64,000 nt of DNA from Spongilla lacustris (Eukaryota; Porifera; Demospongiae; Spongillida; Spongillidae), in assembly GCA_949361645.1 (NCBI GenBank), contig OX442415.1, forward strand, positions 24,948,224 to 25,012,223, in the 5' to 3' direction. The stretch's first letter is position 1. Each line of letters opens with the position of its first letter. Position numbers and translations under genes: made by a program. Below, one piece after another: positions 59,938 through 64,000 of this stretch. The notes below the pieces were generated by a model that saw only the letters and a list, made by a program, of their open reading frames with translations, did no database searches and was not told the DNA's origin.

Positions 59938-60439
59938 CTGATGGAAATATAAATTACAACACTTTATTAAATGTACACTGTAGAGCACTTTTTTACGCAT
60001 CGACATTTATGTGTTATATTAAATTATCTTTGAAGCCATTGAGGTGTTTTTAACTGTGGCATCATGCCTGGCTGTCCGAACTAATTCCACCAAGCCAAGA
60101 GCTCTGGCCACTCTCTATGGTCGTCTCAGCATGATTTTGGTCCGGGCCAATAGATCTTACCTGCCATCATCTGCGATTAATGACATTATTTTGGACTTAT
60201 GATATTGTATTGATAGTATAATAGCCATGTTAGAGCTGTAGTTTAGTGGTAATCATAGTGTATTATTATTATTGTTTTTTTTTTTTTTTTGGATGATATT
60301 ACATGTAATTTGTACATAATGTATTATACAGTTTTTAATTTTTTTAAAATTTTTTTACAGATATCATCCTAATATAATTCATAATATGAGGAACACAATG
60401 CAAGAAACTAAATACTAAGCTACATGTACCCTGAACTAA

Positions 60440-61176
60440 TATCTACTACACCTGTGGTTCGTCCCAGTAAAGCCCTTGCATTCTGGCACATCAGGGTAAT
60501 GCCCAGGCGGCAGTAGATTGAGGCTAACACCTCAGGCCAGAAACGACTCGTCCTGATGGCTAATTTCTTGGCAACCCTTGAGATAGCTTCTTATGCCTTG
60601 CTTCCCCAACCATCAAATACCTCCATGACCAATGGGACACATACCCAACCTCTCGCTAGGGAATGTCATTTTTGGCATGTTTGTCCTGCTCTCCCAGTTC
60701 AGCAGTATAACCTGAGGTCATGCTCGCTCCCAATAAAAAGTTTGAGTTGAGCGGATTGATGACCTTCAGATCAAATGCTGCTGAACGTGAGAGAGACCAG
60801 TTAGGCACCAACAAATCAGCCGGTCATGTTCTGTCCTTTGTTGAGGTGAGCCCACAACCTCTTTCAATTTCAGGAGCAAGACAAGCCTTACGACAGAAAT
60901 CTGCGAAGCCGTCACGAAGGCGATTGTGCCTTATGACTACATCCCCACCTGAACGACATATCAGGGCATGGTGCCCATGAATGTCCAGGGCTTGGGAGCA
61001 GTGTGGGCAAGCATCTGCATCTGTGGAAAGTGGAAGCCCAAGCCACCATTTCACTAAGACTTGGACTTCATTGGGCAGCAGGTCTAACCCCAATTTTGGA
61101 GATGGTTGTGCCCTCAGCCATGCATGTGCTTGGGGAGCAGAGATGGCTAGTAGTCTGGCCTTGTCTACTGTTGATG
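60440..61176 (-). pseudogene. C-terminal relic of a retroelement reverse-transcriptase-type protein
   Basis: From an acceptor-like TTTTTTAATACAG at 61177 the minus-strand frame reads KARLLAISAPQAHAWL, WWLGLPLS, then CPHCSQALDIHGHHALIC and GGDVVIRHNRLRD: a CxxC...H...C zinc-knuckle-like motif followed by the GGD...RHN...RD block. After a TGA (60826-60824), ADLLVPNWSLSRSAAFDLKV follows, resembling a PD-(D/E)xK nuclease core. Further stops occur at ~60656, ~60570 and ~60536. This order is typical of C termini of non-LTR-like retroelements in invertebrates. It is non-functional. Confidence 0.6.
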
Positions 61177-61703
61177 CTGTATTAAAAAAAGTAAAATAAT
61201 AAAATAAAATCTTATAATATTGAGATATTCACAACTGAGATTATATAATTACCGTAGAATCCCTATTACAACCCCCCCCCTCCCTCCGCCCCCAACGCGA
61301 GAGATTGAAAAAAATTGGGTACTTCTTAAAATCACCGTATCTCAGTAACCATTTAAGCTAGCGCTTACCTATTTCAATCTTTTGTAGGACTACCATTTCT
61401 TTCCTAGAAAAATTCCCTGTTTGGCATCGCATTGACAGGAATTACTTTTGACAAGGTCAGATAACTTACCTGGTTCGGGACAGCCATATCTTTTTAACTG
61501 CTCGTATCCAACAGCGGAAATTCGGTGTACAATAAGTAAAACCATCCTTAAACACAGGTAACGTGTTATCTGCAGCGGTTACCTTACACTTTGCGGTGGA
61601 AAACATCGTCAGAAAAGTGAGACCCCTTCTGTCCGCCATTTTGAAGTAATGGACATACCCATAGGCCCGAGTCCGATCCATGTCTAGTGCTCATACTAAG
61701 TGC
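61177..61703. other. Non-coding stretch
   Basis: A C-rich run at 61270-61290; no supported gene. Confidence 0.5.
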
Positions 61704-61807
61704 AATAGAGTTGGGATCGATTTTGCGAAGTTCTTATGATTTTTCGTGCATGCAGCAATGTTATGATCCATGTCTGACCTTATACATGTGAACGGTGCAG
61801 CCAGTAC

Positions 61808-62780
61808 CAGGGGCGGACGTAGGATTTAGAGTTAGGGGGGGCGCTAAGGGCAGAGGGTAGGAAAGGGGGGTGGGTGCGGGAGGGGGCGTCGGCCCCTCCC
61901 GCTCCAGCTAGGGGGTATGGGGGAGCGCTGTAAGCTCCCCCTTTGGGGTCTGGGGCGAAGCCCCAGAAGCTTTGCAAGTTCCGCGTTATGAAGCTTCAGA
62001 ACAATACGGAATTTCATACCGAAACAGCCTTTATGCCTTCGAGTTGTGCAAACTGCGCATGCGCACGTGCTGTAGCAGCTTTAATTTGGGTTTGACGTTC
62101 CTCTGACGCACAACCGTTCACTTTCTCACTAGAAATCATTAAAACATAAAAGCTGTTTCTTTCAACAATGGTGCACACATTCTATAGCATGGAATAATTT
62201 TTATCATCTAGAAAGCAGCCCAAACTTCAAGGATGCATAAGCACGTTCGTTGCTCCCGCGTACATAAATTAAATTTAGAGTTAGGGTTAGGGTTAGGGTT
62301 AGGGTTAGGGTTAATTGCAGTCCCATATTGTGTCCCATATTGTTTAATTTGCTTATGTGGCTCATCGTAGTATCAGTTTAACAGTTTCTATCTTGAAAGT
62401 AAGCTTCCTGCTCTTACCTCAACCTTATACCCAACTTTGATGGTAACCGCGGCATTATTTGCGAAAGAAAAAGTAAACCAAGCCTAAACATTGTTTTTTC
62501 TAAAAGAAATAAAGATTTGAATGACTAAAATGGATAGCGAAAGCCTATACAGAAGCTAAATATTAAAAAAAAATCATCAATACTGTTCGAATTTATGTCG
62601 ATACGAGCGGCGTAAAGTCATCCCTAATTCAGGATTTCCATCCTGAAGTAAGGATGAAAATAGATTAAAGGTTAAGGTTACAGATTAACTTAATAGTCTT
62701 ATTATATATTTTTATCATCCGTATATTTAGGGGGGGGGGGGGGGGGGGCGTGCGCCCCCCCCTAAATCCGACGTCGTCTG
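61808..62780. mobile_element. CAGGGG-family TIR element, long copy
   Basis: The left end CAGGGGCGGACGTAGGATTT and the reverse complement of the right end, CAGACGACGTCGGATTTAG, share CAG, GACGT and GGATTTAG, followed inward by G tracts (61836, 62731-62749). The interior includes an interstitial telomere repeat. No transposase is present. Confidence 0.65.
62281..62313 (+). repeat. Interstitial telomeric repeat (TTAGGG)5
   Basis: Five uninterrupted TTAGGG units plus a partial TTA, inside the CAGGGG element. Confidence 0.95.
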
Positions 62781-62945
62781 ACCTTTGTTACGTAACCAAT
62801 ATAATTTTAATGGCTGTACCCGTTCACATGTATAAGGTCAGACATGGATCATAACAATGCTGCATGCACGAAAATCATATGAACGTCGCGAAATCGATTC
62901 CAACTCTATCGTACCCATAGGCCTACTAGTACGTTCCGGATCTTT

Positions 62946-63285
62946 TGTAAACATCGCCGGGCCCAGTTCATACTTGTATCAGTTGCTGTTAGGCTGTTAC
63001 GTTGGTAGTTTATCTAAGTAACTGAAGTACAACTATAGGTGTGGCCGGAGCTACTATTGGCACCAATACTAATACGGCTACATGCTTAATTCTAGAAAAT
63101 GCGCACCGATTTATCGAGTATCAAAGAAGCTGATAGCAGCGTCAACGGCGTGGTAGTGTATTGTATTCTGTTGTATCTGCTGTATGTTTAATGGTCTTCA
63201 AACGTTCTGCATGCACTTAACACCGTTCACTTTCACAGTGTCGAATTCTGCTGTCTGGCGCTGCGCCCTAGAAAAAATTCTTGGA
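62946..63285. other. Non-coding stretch
   Basis: No gene or repeat recognised. Confidence 0.5.
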
Positions 63286-63289
63286 ACGT

Positions 63290-63480
63290 TTTGTCAAGTC
63301 TTATCATGACTTGTCAAGACTTACCAAGCTTCACCTCACAAGACTTACTCTAGTTTTGCCAAGTCTTATCAAGACTTACCAAGCATGACTTGCAAGACTT
63401 GGCAAGACTTAGCAAAGATTATCATGTCTTATCAAGTCTTATCAAGACTTGACCTGAATTTGGAACAAAGACTTATCAAG
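63290..63480. repeat. AAGTCTT/AAGACTT short inverted-repeat cluster
   Basis: At least fifteen copies of AAGTCTT or its complement AAGACTT in ~190 bp, many joined as AAGTCTTATCAAGACTT, so each pair is a small palindrome. Confidence 0.85.
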
Positions 63481-63576
63481 ACTACCCCAGATCCATGCAG
63501 ATCATGGCAAGACTTAGCAAGGCATTAATGATGAATTAATCGGCACAGATCAGTATAATATTGTAAAACACTAAGG

Positions 63577-63880
63577 CTAAGAGTCCCTGCACTTCTGGTT
63601 TGCTTTTGTTACGAATGTCTTCATGTCCCATTGTTCAGGTCGGTACCGCTTATTCATAATCTCTGGAATAAAATCTTAATAAATACATTTCAAGAAGCAA
63701 TTCAATCTAACCAATGATCTTAGAAACCTTGGCTTGATCAAGGGCAACCCTGTCACTCTTGTTGCTGTGGAATAGTAGAGACACAGAGAGTTCTTCTTTT
63801 GAAAAAAACATATCTAACAAATTGAATCCAAATGTGTATGGATTCTTTGAAGGAATTAGCATCACATTTGTTCCGTTCAC
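63577..63880 (-). CDS. BEN-domain protein, last two exons (gene continues to the right)
   Basis: Exon 63880-63712 starts after CGATCACATGCAG and reads VNGTNVMLIPSKNPYTFGFN, then LLDMFFSKEELSVSLLFHSN and ALDQAKVSKII, the C-terminal two thirds of a BEN domain, a fold that binds DNA or chromatin partners. A 49-bp phase-1 intron (63711-63663; GTTAGA donor, TTATTCCAG acceptor) leads to exon 63662-63577: IMNKRYRPEQWDMKTFVTKA, then NQKCRDS and TAG. Frame and phase agree across the junction. Upstream exons lie beyond or near the right edge and are not seen. The copy at 59583-59937 is its decayed relative. Confidence 0.68.
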
Positions 63881-64000
63881 CTGCATGTGATCGCAGGCCA
63901 CATATATGCATTGGTAAAAAGGTTTTTTCCATTACAACTCACTATAACCTCGTTGCTTCCTGTGGTTGCAGGTAGGTTAGTTGCTTGGGTTTGAGATTCT

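Larger units (their letters stand above)
61704..62910. mobile_element. Inverted-repeat element (~100-bp arms) hosting a CAGGGG element
   Basis: 61704-61806 and 62807-62910 are inverted copies sharing CATGTCTGACCTTATACATG, GTGCATGCAGCAATG and ATAGAGTTGG. The arms directly enclose the CAGGGG-family element. I could not define outer ends or a TSD. Confidence 0.65.

Noticed and set aside
61658..62922. CCCATAGGCC outside both arms of the 61.7-62.9 kb inverted repeat as extended TIR
   Set aside because: The two copies are in direct, not inverted, orientation, so they do not extend the arms.

Overview
The window is eukaryotic and animal-like. It shows spliced genes with very short introns (48-76 bp), TTAGGG-type telomeric repeats, long GT/CA microsatellites, many cut-and-paste DNA transposons with intact target-site duplications (TSDs), and a decayed Ty3/gypsy retrotransposon. 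The gene families recognised (BEN domain, a RAG1-N-like RING protein, O-fucosyltransferase-like type II membrane protein, bacterial-type PI-PLC) and the tiny introns make me lean towards a demosponge or a similar early-branching marine invertebrate. That placement is inference. Nothing prokaryotic (operons, CRISPR) is present.

Layout, left to right. 1-1180 (minus) is the open 5' part of a type II membrane glycosyltransferase-like gene running off the left edge. 1310-2908 is a segment with a diverged second copy at 56060-58680. 2909-4353 is a non-autonomous hAT-like element in a perfect 8-bp TSD, and the duplicate at 58.67 kb is its empty site. 4414-19370 is one ~15-kb territory of a 26-bp satellite, now split into six blocks by a Ty3/gypsy element (4719-10251), a TA-flanked DNA transposon (11096-12437), a long-TIR element (13629-15342) and two copies of a BED/hAT relic (15981-16938, 17805-18766). 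19433-22107 is a TA-flanked Tigger/pogo-like element with nested inverted repeats. 22.1-26.4 kb is mostly non-coding with a short element and a few exon-like scraps.

26384-40731 is the most striking object: a ~14.35-kb palindromic element with TA on both sides, ~1.4-kb near-identical terminal inverted arms, and inside them two arrays of a 27-bp satellite in opposite orientation around a ~1.25-kb unique core that may carry a captured 3' exon. 41.8-45.0 kb is a broken RING/zinc-finger gene carrying a 6-bp-TSD element, a 22-bp minisatellite expansion and an 8-bp-TSD hAT insertion. 46.6-48.4 kb holds two copies of a GT-bearing segment. 48784-49435 is an intact four-exon gene for a small secreted cysteine-rich protein. 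51-53 kb carries small hairpin elements, a fragment of the first gene's family and another perfect hAT insertion. 54459-55301 (minus) is an intact intronless PI-PLC gene. 59.4-63.9 kb contains two BEN-domain gene ends on the minus strand, a relic of a retroelement reverse-transcriptase C terminus, a G-tract TIR element with an interstitial telomere repeat, and an AAGTCTT-rich short-repeat patch.

There is no evidence that the genes act in one pathway. The theme is repeated transposition and satellite growth: arrays serve as insertion targets, duplicates keep the empty sites, and several host genes are interrupted. Intact or apparently intact genes are the partial gene at 1-1180, the secreted protein at 48.8 kb, the PI-PLC at 54.5 kb and the BEN gene end at 63.6 kb.
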